Below, piece after piece: positions 1 to 12,271 of a stretch of 64,000 nt of DNA; within the stretch, counting starts at the first letter, position 1; each line of letters opens with the position of its first letter. Source of the DNA: Colius striatus (taxonomy: Eukaryota > Chordata > Aves > Coliiformes > Coliidae); assembly GCF_028858725.1 (NCBI RefSeq), contig NC_084763.1, positions 56,133,152-56,197,151 of the forward strand. Reading direction: 5' to 3'. The notes under the pieces were generated by a model. The model was not told where the DNA came from. It made no database searches and worked only from the letters and a program-made list of their open reading frames with translations. The translations under genes were made by a program, and so were the position numbers.

Positions 1-2055
1 GCAATCTTTAATCTGAAAGAACTTGAATACATCCATTTGCTCTGAATTTAATAAGGTTTGTCTCTAAAGGCAGCGAGTGGCAAACATACAACATTATGGT
101 TTGATATGTTGTCTTAAAGTTAATGGCTTTATACACTCAAATAACTATTTTTTAGCTTTGAAAACAAACTTCAGAATCCTAGAATCCTAGAATAATTTGA
201 GTTAGAAGGGGTCTTAAAGCTCATCTTGTTCCAACCCCCCAGCCATGGGCAGGGACACCTTCCACCAGCCCAGGTTGCTCCGAGCCCCATTCATCCTGCC
301 CTTGTACACTCCCAGGGATGAGGCAGCCACAATCTCTGGGCAACCTGTGCCAAGGCCTCACCACCCTCACAGGAAACAACTTCTCAACATCTCATCTCAG
401 TCTCCCCTCTGTCAGTTTAAAGCCATTACCTTTTGTCCCCTCACTACGTGTCCTTGTAAAAAGTCCCTCCCGAGCTTACTTGTAGGTCTCTAAGTACTGG
501 GAGGCTGCTATAAGGTCTTCTCAGAGCCTTCTCATCTCCAGGCTAAACAACCTCAATTCTGTCAACCTGTCTTCATAGGAGAGCTGCTCCAGCGCTCTGA
601 TAATCTCCACAGCCCTCCTCTGGATTGCTTCAACAGGTCCACGTCCCTCTGATGTTGGGGGCCTGAGAGCTGAACACAGCACTGCAGGCAGGCTCTCACG
701 AGAGCAGAGTAGAGGAGCAGTATCTTCTCCCATGACCTGTTGGCCATGCTGCTTTTGATGCAGTCCAAGATACAGTTGGCTTTCTGCAAGTGCACATTGC
801 TGGCTCATACTTGGTTTTTCATCCATCCCCAAGTCCTCCCGTGCAGGGGTGCCCTCCATCCACTCATTGCCCAGCCTGTATTTGTGCTTGGGATTGCCCC
901 AGCCCACATGCAGGACCTTGCACTTGGCCTCATTGAACTTCATGGTGTTTCACCTCAAGCTTATCAAGGTCCCTTTGGATGGCATCTCTTCCCAACGTGT
1001 CACATGCACCGCACAGCTTGCTGGAGGTGCACCCAAGCCCCCTGTCCATGTTGCTGACAAAGATGTTAAAACAGCAGTGATCCCAACACTGAGCTCTGAG
1101 GAACACCATCACTCCTTCCCACGTTGACAAGGAGCCAGTAACTACAACCATCCAGCCAATTCTTCATCCACTGAGTGATCCATCTGGTGAATCCATGTCT
1201 CCAGTTTAGAGACAAGGATGTCACGTGGGACAGTGTCAAATGCCTTGCCACGAGGCCAGGTAGATGACATCAGTCTCTCTCCCCTTGACCACCAGCCTTG
1301 TAACCACCTTGTAGAAGGCCACCAGATTTGTCAGGCATGATTTGCCCTTAGTGAAGAAACCAGAAGGGCAGATGTTGGAGGATCTGGTTTTAGATTATGC
1401 TGTACAACCACAAGTCCTCCTCAATTCACTGCATTAAAAAATGCATGTTTAGTTTAGTGTTGATTGATTTCATACTCAGGTTGCAGGAGGGGAGTTTGGT
1501 CTTCAGTTTCTCATTCAGGTATCTAGAGGGGTTTTTTTTCCCCTTGTGTGTTTTGAGATTTCCAGTTCTGAATGGATAGGTGGCTTATCTTTTAATGGGC
1601 CATACCAGGGAAATGGCTTTTTCTCCAGAGCTTTCCACCTGAGGTGTGTGCTGTGTAAATAGCAGGATCATTGATGTGAAGTCCTGGTTTAGGATGTCTG
1701 TATGGTTGTTCTCCTTCAGACAATGCTGGGTTTAAATTCAAGTTTTGTAATGTCTAATCTAATGTCTATCAAAGACCCTCAGGATGACTTTGTAATGTCT
1801 TCATTAGAAACGTTTGCACTGTTCCTGAACCTTTCCTTCAGAAAGAATGCTTTCTGTCTCAGCTGCCTTCTACTGTAACTTTTGAGAGGCTCGTTTCAAC
1901 TTGCTTTGTGTTGTTTCCAACCTGTTGATGTTTCCTCAGCAGCAGCAGCAGCATTTCTCCTTGTAGCATCCATAAGTTACTAAGAAAACTCGACTTGCGT
2001 TGTCGGGGGAGGGGGGAAAAACCCAATCTGACAAACATGTTTTTTCTTCAAACAG
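1..2055. other. NKTR intron (5' end outside window)
   Basis: No coding exon is seen here. About 172-1390 is an antisense CR1 fragment. The rest is unique AT-rich intronic sequence with a short CAG run near 1940. A pyrimidine-rich stretch leads to the acceptor at 2054-2055. Confidence 0.75.
172..1390 (-). mobile_element. CR1 LINE fragment, antisense, old and diverged
   Basis: Read on the minus strand, this region carries decayed CR1 ORF2 (C-terminal reverse transcriptase) followed by the CR1 3' region, ending near 172 in short repeated AGAATCCT units. The complement of 521-943 still gives a 140-codon open stretch with the typical CR1 ORF2 C-terminal pattern (ending in SYEDRLTELRLFSLEMRRL-like sequence). 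Frameshifts and stops show it is dead. It is more diverged than most other CR1 copies in the window. Confidence 0.85.
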
Positions 2056-2143
2056 ATGAAAACTTTATTCTCAAACATGACAGAGCGTTCCTTTTGTCAA
2101 TGGCAAACCGAGGGAAACATACCAATGGTTCCCAATTTTTCAT
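2056..2143 (+). CDS. NKTR: NKTR exon: cyclophilin domain, central part
   Basis: This 88-nt exon lies between acceptor ...aaacag and donor gtgagt. It begins with the last two bases of an Asp codon and encodes [20 protein letters not shown] and then HTNGSQFF plus a split Ile. This is the cyclophilin segment that contains the active-site residues matching Ala101, Asn102, Gln111 and Phe113 of cyclophilin A. All four are present, so this part of the peptidyl-prolyl isomerase pocket looks intact. It is the most 5' NKTR exon recognised in the window. Confidence 0.93.
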
Positions 2144-5100
2144 GTGAGTAGATGGAATACGAGAGTTGAGCTTTTCTTACCCAGAGAAGCGCTGTTCATG
2201 AGAAAGATGGTATTGCTAAATTCTCTATAACCATGTTATCTGCCTGATTTTAACCAGGGGTGAGTGGGTACTGGCATAGGAAACCTTAGTTAAGCAGGAT
2301 TTGCTTGTGGCATTGATTTGGCTTAGAAGCTTGATACTACATGGGTGGTTTTCATTGCTTTATTTTACCCTAAACACACAGCTTATGCAGTGAGTTCTTC
2401 ATGTGCAGAAAACAGATTCTTTGGCTTTCTGTGTGGACCAACCAAACCTTAACAAATCTGCCAATTCCAACGTTGAGCTTTTTATGTAAGAGGTCTGGAG
2501 GTGATTTGTCTGCTTTTGCATGTGCTCTTTAAACTGTGATCCTTTATGATTTACTTGTGGGGAGGATCATTTGGGGTTTTGTTTATTGCTTTTTAATTGT
2601 TTCTTGATTTATTTTTGTCATTACTTTTGGAGTGTTTGTTCCTGACTTGCTTTTCTTCTCTACCTCTGCATAGTTCTGTTTACTTGTGCCTACACCAACT
2701 AGTTTGGTACCAACACTATGTAAAATTATGTGCCAATAATCAGATTTTTCCTTCATTAGCTTAAAATCCATTCCAATATGTAGCCATATTCTGTTATACT
2801 GTAGAAAATGCATGACTTTACCATCAACAAACACTCATATCTGATATGTCAGAGCCTTCAGGGGATGGTAGTTATATCCTAGATTCAACATCTTTTTAAA
2901 CCTGGTATTTGTCATGTGGTGATTCCCCCAGTTAACTCCCTTTTGCCTTCTCTTAGTATTTAACAGCTTGTATTTGGAAAGAGCTGGGTTATAACTTTGG
3001 CCTTGTGCTGAGAAGAACTTTGTGAAATAACACTGGTGTTTTCAAAAGTGAATCCCAGGGTAGTTATTTGAGTAGGAAAAGTGTGTGTGGGGGGTTTTCT
3101 TTGCCATCTTTCTTGGGGGATAAGAATGAATGGCGCTTCCCTGTCTTCAGTAAAGGAGTAAATTGTCCTCAAGAATCTTTCTTTCTTTGCCTGAAAAAGA
3201 TCTTTTAGTATGCTGAAGTTCAGATAAGAAACATTTTTAGGTCTCTTCCTAAAGAATGCCCTAAAAATGGAAAATGAGTAGGAGCCTAGGTGGAAGTCTT
3301 TCACAGTTACCACTGTTCTGACTTTCCATAGAGACAGAGCAGTGTCAAAAGCTTGTTTCCTTTTACCTTCAAGCCAAATTTGAGATGTTGTGCTTCCTTA
3401 CAGTAAGCCTGAAAGGTTAATTAAGCACACTAATATGGAAAAGTGTCCATATATTAAAAAGGTTGAGGCTTACTAAACTCTCCAAAAGAAACTGATTGAC
3501 TGTTTTCTACTTAGTGACTTATCTTTTGGTTCTCTTGTCATCGTTTTCCATTTTTAAGCTTATCTGAACAGTATACATTCAAACTGAATAATGTCACATC
3601 CGTCAAGAAGCTGTCATTTGAGGGCTCTAAAGTTTCTTTTCTTCCCTGCATTTGATTTAGAAGCTGTCTTCTTTCCCTTTATGCTTAGCAGACTCAGCTT
3701 GTTCGATTAAAGAAACACCTTGTCTCTCCTTACAACTCAAAACAACCTCAGGTTGTATTGAATGCTAAATTACAATGTCTGGGGGACAGTGTAGGGTTTA
3801 AGGGTGCTTTCAGCAAATACAGAACTATTCCAAAGAGACAGATTTCTTCAAATTCTCTACTTTGTCATAAAATTACTGTAAAGAGGAATTACCAGTTTGG
3901 GGGGAATTCAGGCAGATTAAGGTTCCTAAACATAACCATCTCCATGGAAGCTAGATTCACCTCAGCTGCTTTTTAAGGTCCTGGTGTCCTGCTTGGCCTT
4001 CAGCTGCTTGGAGAGGAGGATGTGGATGTTTGAAAGGTCTGTGTCTTACCTGTCTGCCCCATATCTTGGATACCCTGTTACACTTAAATGGCACCAGCTT
4101 GCCCTAGTGTCAAGCAAGCGAATCGAGCCCAGGAGTAAACTCCCAGTCTAATTGATGAGGTTGAGGTGGGCTGTTGACAGGTCTTCAAAGCATATTCTAG
4201 ACTTCTGTACCCTGGGGATGGTGGTTTTGTTATTTTACTGCCTGCAGACATCTAGTGTTCTTTAAGACATTGTTGGGAACCCCAAGACAGGGTTTGCAAA
4301 TATGATATTGCATCTGCAAGACACCCTGCATTCCTGGGACAGCTGCTGGAAGCCAAGCAGATAGAATAAGGCAGCTCAGGAGGCCTGTGTGATGGCAAAT
4401 GAGCCTTCTCCCTAGATCTGCCCAAAGGCTGAGCTGCCTACCTCACTTTTGAATGTCTTGACTATATCTAAGTTTATGCATTTAAGCTGAATCCCACCTT
4501 AGGCCTCTGCTGTAGGACACAGCTGATGCTGGGAATGAATCCATACAGTTATAGAAGCTGTGCAGAAGCCACTGAGGCTGCTGGTAAGGGCACTCGTGTA
4601 TGTATATAATCAATTGCAAAATCAGGTTCATGTTTGATGACTTAAGTTTATAAATAGGCAAGGATGGATGGTGAAACACATAGTTCAACAATCTGTCTTT
4701 CTGTACAGATTGGGTTGGCTTTTTTAATGGTGGTACATAGTTTCTGCTTCATAAAGTGGAGAGTGAATTTCAAGACCACTACTAAAGATTTTGCCCAGGC
4801 AGTGTCTGAATTCACTTCAGAATGCACTCTATTAAAGCAGTTAGTCTTGCTTGCTGACATTTGTCTGATTACTTCAGGGAGTGTGCTGGTCATCTGTACA
4901 GCTTTTCTTTTTATTTTGCTTCCTTTAGTGTTATACTTGAAGCTGAAATTGAAACGTGTCTCATTAAATGTCATTAAACTCCAGAGGATTCTCAGTTATT
5001 CAGTAGGTTAGTGCTGGGAAAATTATCCTTTAAGTGTATAACCTGAAAATTGGCAGTCTTCAGTGGCAGCCTTTAGATATCCTTGTAATGCTTTGAACAT

Positions 5101-5723
5101 GTTTTATTGATTAGATTTATAGAAAGGGAAGTAGCTCATCTCCACCTGAATTGCTTCAGACCTCAGCATTTTTTTCATAGGTAACTTCAGGGCTGACAGC
5201 TGTGTTTGTCACACACATCTGTTGTAGCAGATGAGTGCAAGTCAGTTCCTTTTCTTGTCTATAACTATTTGTCCAAGTAGGGCTAAAATAATAACAAGAA
5301 TTCTGACTAACAGTTGTCCTTATCACAGAAAAGCCTGAATTTGGAATCACTAGTCTTTACAGAAAGTAATCAGACAGTGAGTAGCTCTTTGGCAGATTTC
5401 ACTGACTGGTCATAACAAGACTATGCAGCGCCTAAGAATGTTAAAATTTGAGCTACAGTGATCAGTTTTCCTTGAAACAGAAGCTTCAAACTAATATCAA
5501 CATAAACAAGCATCTGACTAACCTGAAAGCATCATCAGCTTCCTTTGATTGTGAGTTTCTCTGGCATGAATGAGCTTGAGGTGATGGTAGAGAACTGGGC
5601 ATGGAAAAGGCAATGTATTGTCAGGAAGCTTCAGTGAGGCCACTGTAAAAAGAATGACCATAAGTTAAAAGTACTTGTAGAACCTGGCAAGGTTAAAAGT
5701 AGAATAAAGAGTCAGAAGTGAAT

Positions 5724-5726
5724 GTT

Positions 5727-5777
<51 letters not shown>

Positions 5778-5778
5778 C
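5724..5778. repeat. (GT)n(TA)n microsatellite
   Basis: A GT run of about 10 units passes directly into a TA run of about 13 units and ends in ACACAC. It is a compound dinucleotide repeat in an intron and is likely to vary in length between individuals. Confidence 0.95.
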
Positions 5779-6567
5779 TGTAATTTCAGAAATGCTGTAT
5801 TCAAGGCTCATTAACTAATTTTCCCCACTTTTTCTTCTTACTTGAACAGTTGAGAAGAGAATGTCTAGGTAAGGAAGAGTTTTGTTTCATGCACACATAC
5901 ATTAAATAGGCCAAGTCTATTCACACATGTCTAAAAGTTCCTAGTCTGAAGAAATGCATCTTGTTGAAATCCAGCAGAAAGAATACAGAGACCATCCCTT
6001 TATAGTGCTTGAATATGTGAAATAGTGGAACTTCAGTTTCCTTTACCCAAAAGGACTGGGTGTTACATGGTGTTGCAGAACTGTGTTGAAGATAGATGTA
6101 AGGCACCAGGTTATAAAGTGGCTGTTTGGGTTTTCAGCTAGCCTCTTGATTTCATTTCAGTCTTTTCTGTGAAGAACTTTTTCTAGAGCCATCAGTTATT
6201 TAAGTGATCTAAACACCACTGGAGTGTGTTAGTCTTTTAATGGTCATGTTTCCATCTTGATGCTCAGATACAGAATCCTTTGGGTAGAGGTTGGTTGGAA
6301 CCACTCCATTTCTACTTACTCCAATATCTGTTTTGAACAGCTGCCAAGAAAAGACTATTAATTATTACTTCCTGGGGGGAGAGCATTGCACAAATATATC
6401 TAATGGTCCCTGATTTAAAGTTGAGGGGATGGGATGTTCTTCCTTACCAATATATTCTGCACCTCAGTCGAGCTTATTTGATAGTGATGTCTTGTCTCTT
6501 CATAACAACTCCTTCATGTGTGCCAGACCCAACCTGCTAGCAAGGAGAAGTGCATGTCTTGTGGAAA

Positions 6568-6702
6568 TCACAGGATGGTAGGGGTTGGAAGGGACCTTTA
6601 GAGATCATCTAGTCCAACCCCCCTGCAGAAGCAGGTTCACCTAGATCAGGTCACATAGGAACATGTCCAGGTGGGTCTTGAAGCCCTCCAAGGAAAATGA
6701 GT
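6568..6702 (-). mobile_element. CR1 LINE 3' end, antisense
   Basis: This begins with ACAGGATGGTAGGGGTTGGA and contains the complement of the standard CR1 3' UTR end (GACCTTTAGAGATCATCTAG). It breaks off after about 135 bp, a typical 5'-truncated CR1 insertion on the minus strand. Confidence 0.9.
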
Positions 6703-7376
6703 ATATACAAGTACTAGAACATTCATGAGACTCCTGATCCTGCAAGTGCTTGCAGAGGCTTACCTGTGCTATCATTGTCATACAAAATCTGTCAAGCTAC
6801 ACTTACTAGAAAAATAGAGGTGTCTGTGCAGAATGAAGCACAAGGGAAACAATAGGAGGGAAATAAAAAGGGAACCAACCTCCCTGTTGTCATTGGGAAG
6901 TTTTGTGTCATCGTTTATTTATTGCCTTCTTATTTAGCCATAGAGTTTAGTGAGGAATACATCCTTATTGTAACTTAAAGAGGAGTCCTAGGTTGTGTTC
7001 CTTAGCAGTTCAGATGCTTGGAGTTCTTACCTCTTGTTTGAAAGCTATGTAAAACTTGAAGCTGTTTTGCTATTACTGCTAGATTTCCCTCCCCCCACAC
7101 ACCAATATTGAGGGTGGTGTTGGTTTAATGTATCTCAAGCTCTGCTTTCTTGCTCAAAACTAGCTTTTCTGTGTTTGAAAAATGTTTTTAATGTGTGGTG
7201 CCATGCCTAGTTACTCAATTCAAACAAACTAACCACTGCTAAATGAAGGATGAAAGAAATTGTGAGGACTCTCTTGTTTTTGACTTCACAAATTCTCTCT
7301 TGAGTGTTACCAGCTTATTCAAAGTGGTTTATTTCTAAGTCTCTTTGGTGTCCCAAAACAGGTATTTTTCTAATCA

Positions 7377-7498
7377 ATAGTTATTATTTTCTACCATGAA
7401 TGAAACAACCTCTGAGCCAATTATTTAAGAGTTAATAGTAATTATTTTCTACTATGAATGAAACAACCTCTGAGCCAAATATTTAAGAGTTAATAGTA
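7377..7498. repeat. 58-bp tandem duplication (2 copies)
   Basis: Two adjacent copies share TATTTTCTAC(C/T)ATGAATG, AAACAACCTCTGAGCCAA and ATTTAAGAGTTAATAGTAAT, offset by 58 bases and differing at only a few positions. This looks like a recent local duplication in an intron with no visible function. Confidence 0.9.
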
Positions 7499-10400
7499 AT
7501 ATAAACATCTACAAATATCTAATGGAAGAGGCTGAAGTTGCATTATCCTTGAGCAAAAGTGATGTATGTGCCCTTATCACACAGGCAGGTCCCATTGGCT
7601 TGGTCAAAAGTTTATGTGAGGGTACAACTTGTGTGAAGACATTCCCAGGGTGCTTTTATGTGTAATAAGCAACACTCATGTTACTTCAGTGCTTGAATAT
7701 GCAGAGACATGATTAAGAACTAATAGTTTATTGGGGGGGAAGGGGAGAGAAGGGAGTTGAGGGGGCTGGGATATAGACACAAAAATGGAGAAGCTCAATT
7801 CATAATGCATTTTTAAAACATTGCTACTGTTCAGGGTTATACCAGAGCAAAAGTATGGTGCTAGCTGGTGCATATGGTGTCTTTTGTTTTGCATGTGCAC
7901 TGTGTGTGTTTCTCTATAGTTCTGAACACGAGTGGTCTGATACATGCATTGCCATTTTAAAGAGAACACCTGTTTTCCTTAGTTTTGGAGAAGCTTCATG
8001 GCACAAGGAAGGTGTCAGCTAATGGTGATCTGTGTGAAGTTGTAGACTTGCTGACTTAACTAGTCTGTAAGCCAAGATGTTGGAGGTGCCATTGGATGAA
8101 GTACATCCTTAGGGCTGGATTCAGTAGAGCATTTGAACACCTGTGTAACTGCAAGCACGTGAATAAACCCTTTGATACCAGTTATTCATTTGCTTAAAGT
8201 GGCATATGTGTTCTAAAGCTCTTACTGGATTGAGACTTAGGGGGGAGTGGGAGGATTCTATCCTCTGACCATTTGTCTTTGTACCAGTGTATGCAAGCAG
8301 GTTATGTCTGTAGGCTTCTTTTTGTTTTGAAGGAGAATTTACTGTAGCTTTCAAAGTACCTTTGTATTCTAAAGAAAATTTAGAGCCCTCTTTTAGGCAT
8401 CCTTGTTCTGCATACGACTTGATTAACATTGACTTTAAAGTTGTATTTGATAAAACATAGACTCAGTTTTGTCTGAAAATGTATTACAATTTATTTCTGC
8501 CATTTTTGTGTAAAATTTACAGAAACAGTGTTACATCGTGCGCTCCAAAGGTAATGTCTCATTCCTCTAAGGCTGTGTCCTTTCCTTTTCTTCTTGCTGT
8601 TTTTATCTTTCTTGTGTTGTTTTTTTTTCCTGATCATATTGTAATGTGCATTGAATTCTTTGCTAGGACTGAGGTTCTTGGAGGGGGGTGGGTGATAACA
8701 TGCTTTTGTCAAAGGTGCTTTTTTTTTTTCCCTTCAACAGTACCTTAAACCAGTTTAAATTTAGAGTGAAGAAAGGTGTTTATCCCCCTGTAAATAACTC
8801 TGATAATACTATCTATGAGAAGGCAGGTTGTTGAATGTTTTAGATTCTCCAAGTTCTGTATAGAAATGATTGAATGAATGACTATTCTGGGGGCAGAGGA
8901 CACCATGACTTGAGGTTTCTATAATGTAAAAACAGTACACTGGGGTTTCTCCTGATTTAACCGCTGAAGCCAAAGCAAATGTTCAAGGATTAAAACTTTG
9001 AAGTGGTCTTGCAAAGTGCATGTTTGCAGAATAAGATGTGATGTTAGAACCCTGACATTTTGATGAGAACTTGGCAAAGCACAGTAAGAAGCTGGGTTTC
9101 TGGTTCCCCTAGGAAGTCAGTCTGTTGCAGTCACCCAACTCCTTGGGCTACATCTAAAAAGTTATCTTTTTGGATAATGCTTTTCCTTGTGTTTTCACTT
9201 CAAGAACAGTTAAATGAGACAAAATCCTATCCACTCTAGCTCTCAAATTGCCAGTGTAATGGAAGAAACCTCTACAAGGGTTTTCATGTACCAGCTGTCC
9301 CTTTCTTTGCTTATTGGGGACTGGTCTAAAGGATGTACATGCTTAGGTGATTTGCTCAATTGGTCTTCAAGTGCTGCTGCAGCATGGCAGCACATTACTA
9401 CAGCATCCCTGTCAAGTGTGTTTAAACCCATTGCTGTTCCTAGCTAATTCTAAGCACTAAGTCTCCTTTATTATTGGCTTCATTAAAGTAACCCACTCCT
9501 AATTTTCCCCTAGTTTAAATCTGCTTTGTAATTAAGGCTGCTGAAACTGCTTCACTGAACAGCAGGTTGTTAATGCAGTTAACTTTTGCTTAAAGAACTC
9601 AAAGCTGTAAGAATTTTTTCAGTTGCTAGCAATATGCTGTGTTAGCAGAGAGGAAACAAAGAACACCCCCTACCACTGAGAAATGAAGTGTTGGCCTGAT
9701 AGCATTCCTTTCCCCTGTGATAAACCAAATATGTTTTCTGTAGGATTTAATATTACAGAATTGGAAGGGCTGGTTGGCATTTGGAGCTTTAAAAAAACCA
9801 ATCAAGAGTGTAAACACTCCTGATTCACAGTTCCATCCCTTGGCATCTGTTTGAGCACTGCAGTGTTTTGTGACCTAATAGTTCAAAACTCGAGCGAAGA
9901 AATGTGCTTAAAAAGTCAAGTTTAATTATAGCAGTGAAAAAAATGGCTTTGTAGCATCTCTGTGTTATTGTCAATTTAGAAAAAGCATCTGTGATTGATT
10001 TGTTTTTGAGAGAGAGAGAGAGGGCAGTTGATTGGAAGAAGGCTGGGAAGACAAGGCAGTGCCTGGGGAGGAGAGAGGAAGAATGTTTCCAGATATTTAA
10101 ATAACTTCCAATGCAAATTATCTTGACTTCTATGGGGTTTTTTTCCCCTTCCCCAATATGTAAGAGAAATGCAAATTCTGATGATCCTTGTTGAGTTTGC
10201 AAAACATGGCACCCTGTGCAACACTATGCAGGCTTCTACAAGGGATTTCCCTTCTCTTTTTGGAGAGCAGTAGAGATAGATAGCAGGTCGTAGTATTACC
10301 ATCAAAAAGGTGCATCTTAACATGTATTTATCTATTCACTGCCTTCAGGAGAACAATTGGAAGTCAGCTCAGAAATCTGGTATCACTCCAAATGCCTTTT

Positions 10401-11170
10401 AGGATAGGAGTGGGAAAGATAACACAGTGGCATTTCTTCTTCAGGCTGGAAACAAACAGCTAACCGTGGGAAGCTGAAAAATGGGCACGAAGTCTGCATC
10501 TATCACACCAGTCAGCTGTAGGGTAGCTACATGTCTGCTTGCACTGTGCTGCTGTTGCTTTTGGGAAGCCTGTGAGCTTACCAGCTGAAGTGTTACAGTC
10601 TTGATGGCTAAAGACAGAAATGTCACTTTATATTCTTGAGTCCTGGGGCCAATCGAGTAAACGGAGAGTCAGAAAGGTTCAGGGTGGGGGGTATGGGGAA
10701 AAAGCAAAGACTCTTACCACATATAACAACTCTCTTTTTAAATACACTGACTTTAAAGTGACCTTGTAAGAACCTAACAATTTCAGGAGCACTTAAATTC
10801 CATTAGCTGCCCAACATTTCTTGCCAAATTGTATCCGATCTGCGGCTGTCAGTGAGTTCTATTGAGCGTGTATTTAAAGGCACTTACGTGAAGATTTTGT
10901 TGCATGCATAGAATGATCCTTGCTACAACATTCAAGTATGCAGTTAGCTAAACCTCAAGCAGGAGTCATGTAAGAGTTGTAAAAAGCCTGTGTATAGCTA
11001 TAAAGTTTCCTTAATTCCATGTATGTAACTGGATTTTTCACTATTTTTTGTCTTACCTTCACCTCTTTATGTTTTTTTTTCCCCTGTGCCATTCTCCTCT
11101 TTTACTTCACCTGAATCCCTGATTCTTTTTTGTTTTTTACCACCTTACCATCTTGCTGTCTGTCAAACAG

Positions 11171-11200
11171 AACAACAAAACCTGCTCCTCATCTCGATGG
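11171..11200 (+). CDS. NKTR: NKTR 30-nt microexon: cyclophilin loop
   Basis: This exon lies between ...tgtcaaacag and gtaaga and encodes (I)TTKPAPHLD(G), joining exactly between the neighbouring cyclophilin exons. Both boundaries are phase 2, so skipping it would remove ten residues without a frameshift. In cyclophilin A the matching loop carries Trp121, which contacts cyclosporin A. Here the position is His (HLDG), as I recall for mammalian NKTR, consistent with a cyclophilin of lowered cyclosporin sensitivity. It is too short to find by ORF scanning. Confidence 0.93.
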
Positions 11201-12125
11201 GTAAGAATCCTTTCTAGTTTCTCCAATAACGGGCTAAAATGTGAAGGCTTGGAAGTCTTTGTGTGTCGTATTGAAAGCACACAACAATGGGGAAGCAAGT
11301 TCTTAATGCTGTGAAAGATGATACAATAGAACAAGATGGAAAACAAAAGCTTCAGTTCTAGCAAAATGTCAAGTTGCAACTTATTTCCTGCAGCTGGACA
11401 AAAACTTGGAAGGTCTTAAATCCTAACGTTTGTTTCTTTAAAAATGGTTGCTGCCCTCACTCTGTAAATCACAGAATGGTAGGGGTTGGAAGGGACCTTT
11501 AGAGATCATCTGGTCCAACTAATGACAAGTTTATTATATTTGGATAATCCCCTTTTTTTTTAATGCCATGTTTTTATCCCCAAAATGTGTAAGTTCCTGA
11601 AAGTTTAAGTTAAGGGGTGAATGGAAGAAGGAGAAAAATGTGGTATGGCAGAGTCAAACTGGGCATTCCTTGATGATAACTGTCCCTGCAACACTGGGAA
11701 TTGCTTGTATAAATCTATAAATGTTGCTTCTCTTGGGGGAAATTGCATTTCTCTGATGTCTTTATATATGGACCCTTGATCTCTCTCTTGAGCAAGACTT
11801 CTTCAAAAATAGAGGGGTGGTTTAGAAATGATCTATTTACCCACGTACAAGAGGGTGTAGAGACATCAAGCCTTTGTCTCCAGTTGAACTGGCATGGACC
11901 TCTGTTTCATGTTGCATGAATCTTTAGCCTTATTCTAAATGTAAAAGTCAGAAACCCCTTATTTTTAAGTTTAATCCATTTTAAGCTTAATCCATTTTAA
12001 GAGCCAGATGATGCCAGTGAAGCCGAATGTTTGTGTTTGAGTGACTTCAGAGATCTGTGATTCATTGGAAAACAGCTACAGCAACGTATGAATGTTTGTG
12101 CTTTCCAACTGTTTTATTTCTGCAG
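11201..12125. other. NKTR intron
   Basis: About 925 bp of intron with one very short CR1 3' end at 11466-11521. It ends in a pyrimidine-rich acceptor (ttttatttctgcag). Nothing else was recognised. Confidence 0.8.
11466..11521 (-). mobile_element. CR1 LINE 3' tip, antisense
   Basis: Only about 55 bp remain: AATCACAGAATGGTAGGGGT followed by the standard GGAAGGGACCTTTAGAGATC end. It is a severely 5'-truncated insertion. Confidence 0.85.
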
Positions 12126-12271
12126 TGTCCATGTTGTCTTTGGACTGGTTATTTCTGGGTTTGAAGTAATAGAACAAATAGAAAACCTGAAAACTGATAC
12201 TGCAAGTAGACCCTATGCAGATGTACGAGTTATTGACTGTGGGGTGCTTGTTACCAAACCAGCAAAAGATG
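12126..12271 (+). CDS. NKTR: NKTR exon: C-terminal end of cyclophilin domain
   Basis: This 146-nt exon has acceptor tgcag and donor gtaagc. It encodes VHVVFGLVISGFEVIEQIEN, then LKTDTASRPYADVRVIDCGV and LVTKPAKD. The VHVVFG segment carries the His equivalent to cyclophilin A His126. The exon ends the isomerase domain with the DCGVL strand and leads into the basic linker. The sequence is close to mammalian NKTR as remembered, and the phase matches both neighbours. Confidence 0.96.

Larger units (their letters stand above)
2144..11170. other. NKTR intron, 9 kb
   Basis: This is the longest NKTR intron in the window. It holds mostly unique AT-rich sequence, a GT/TA dinucleotide repeat near 5724-5778, a short CR1 3' end at 6568-6702 and a 58-bp tandem duplication at 7377-7498. 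No further exon or RNA gene was recognised on either strand. The short ORFs show no family resemblance and no splice support. Confidence 0.75.
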
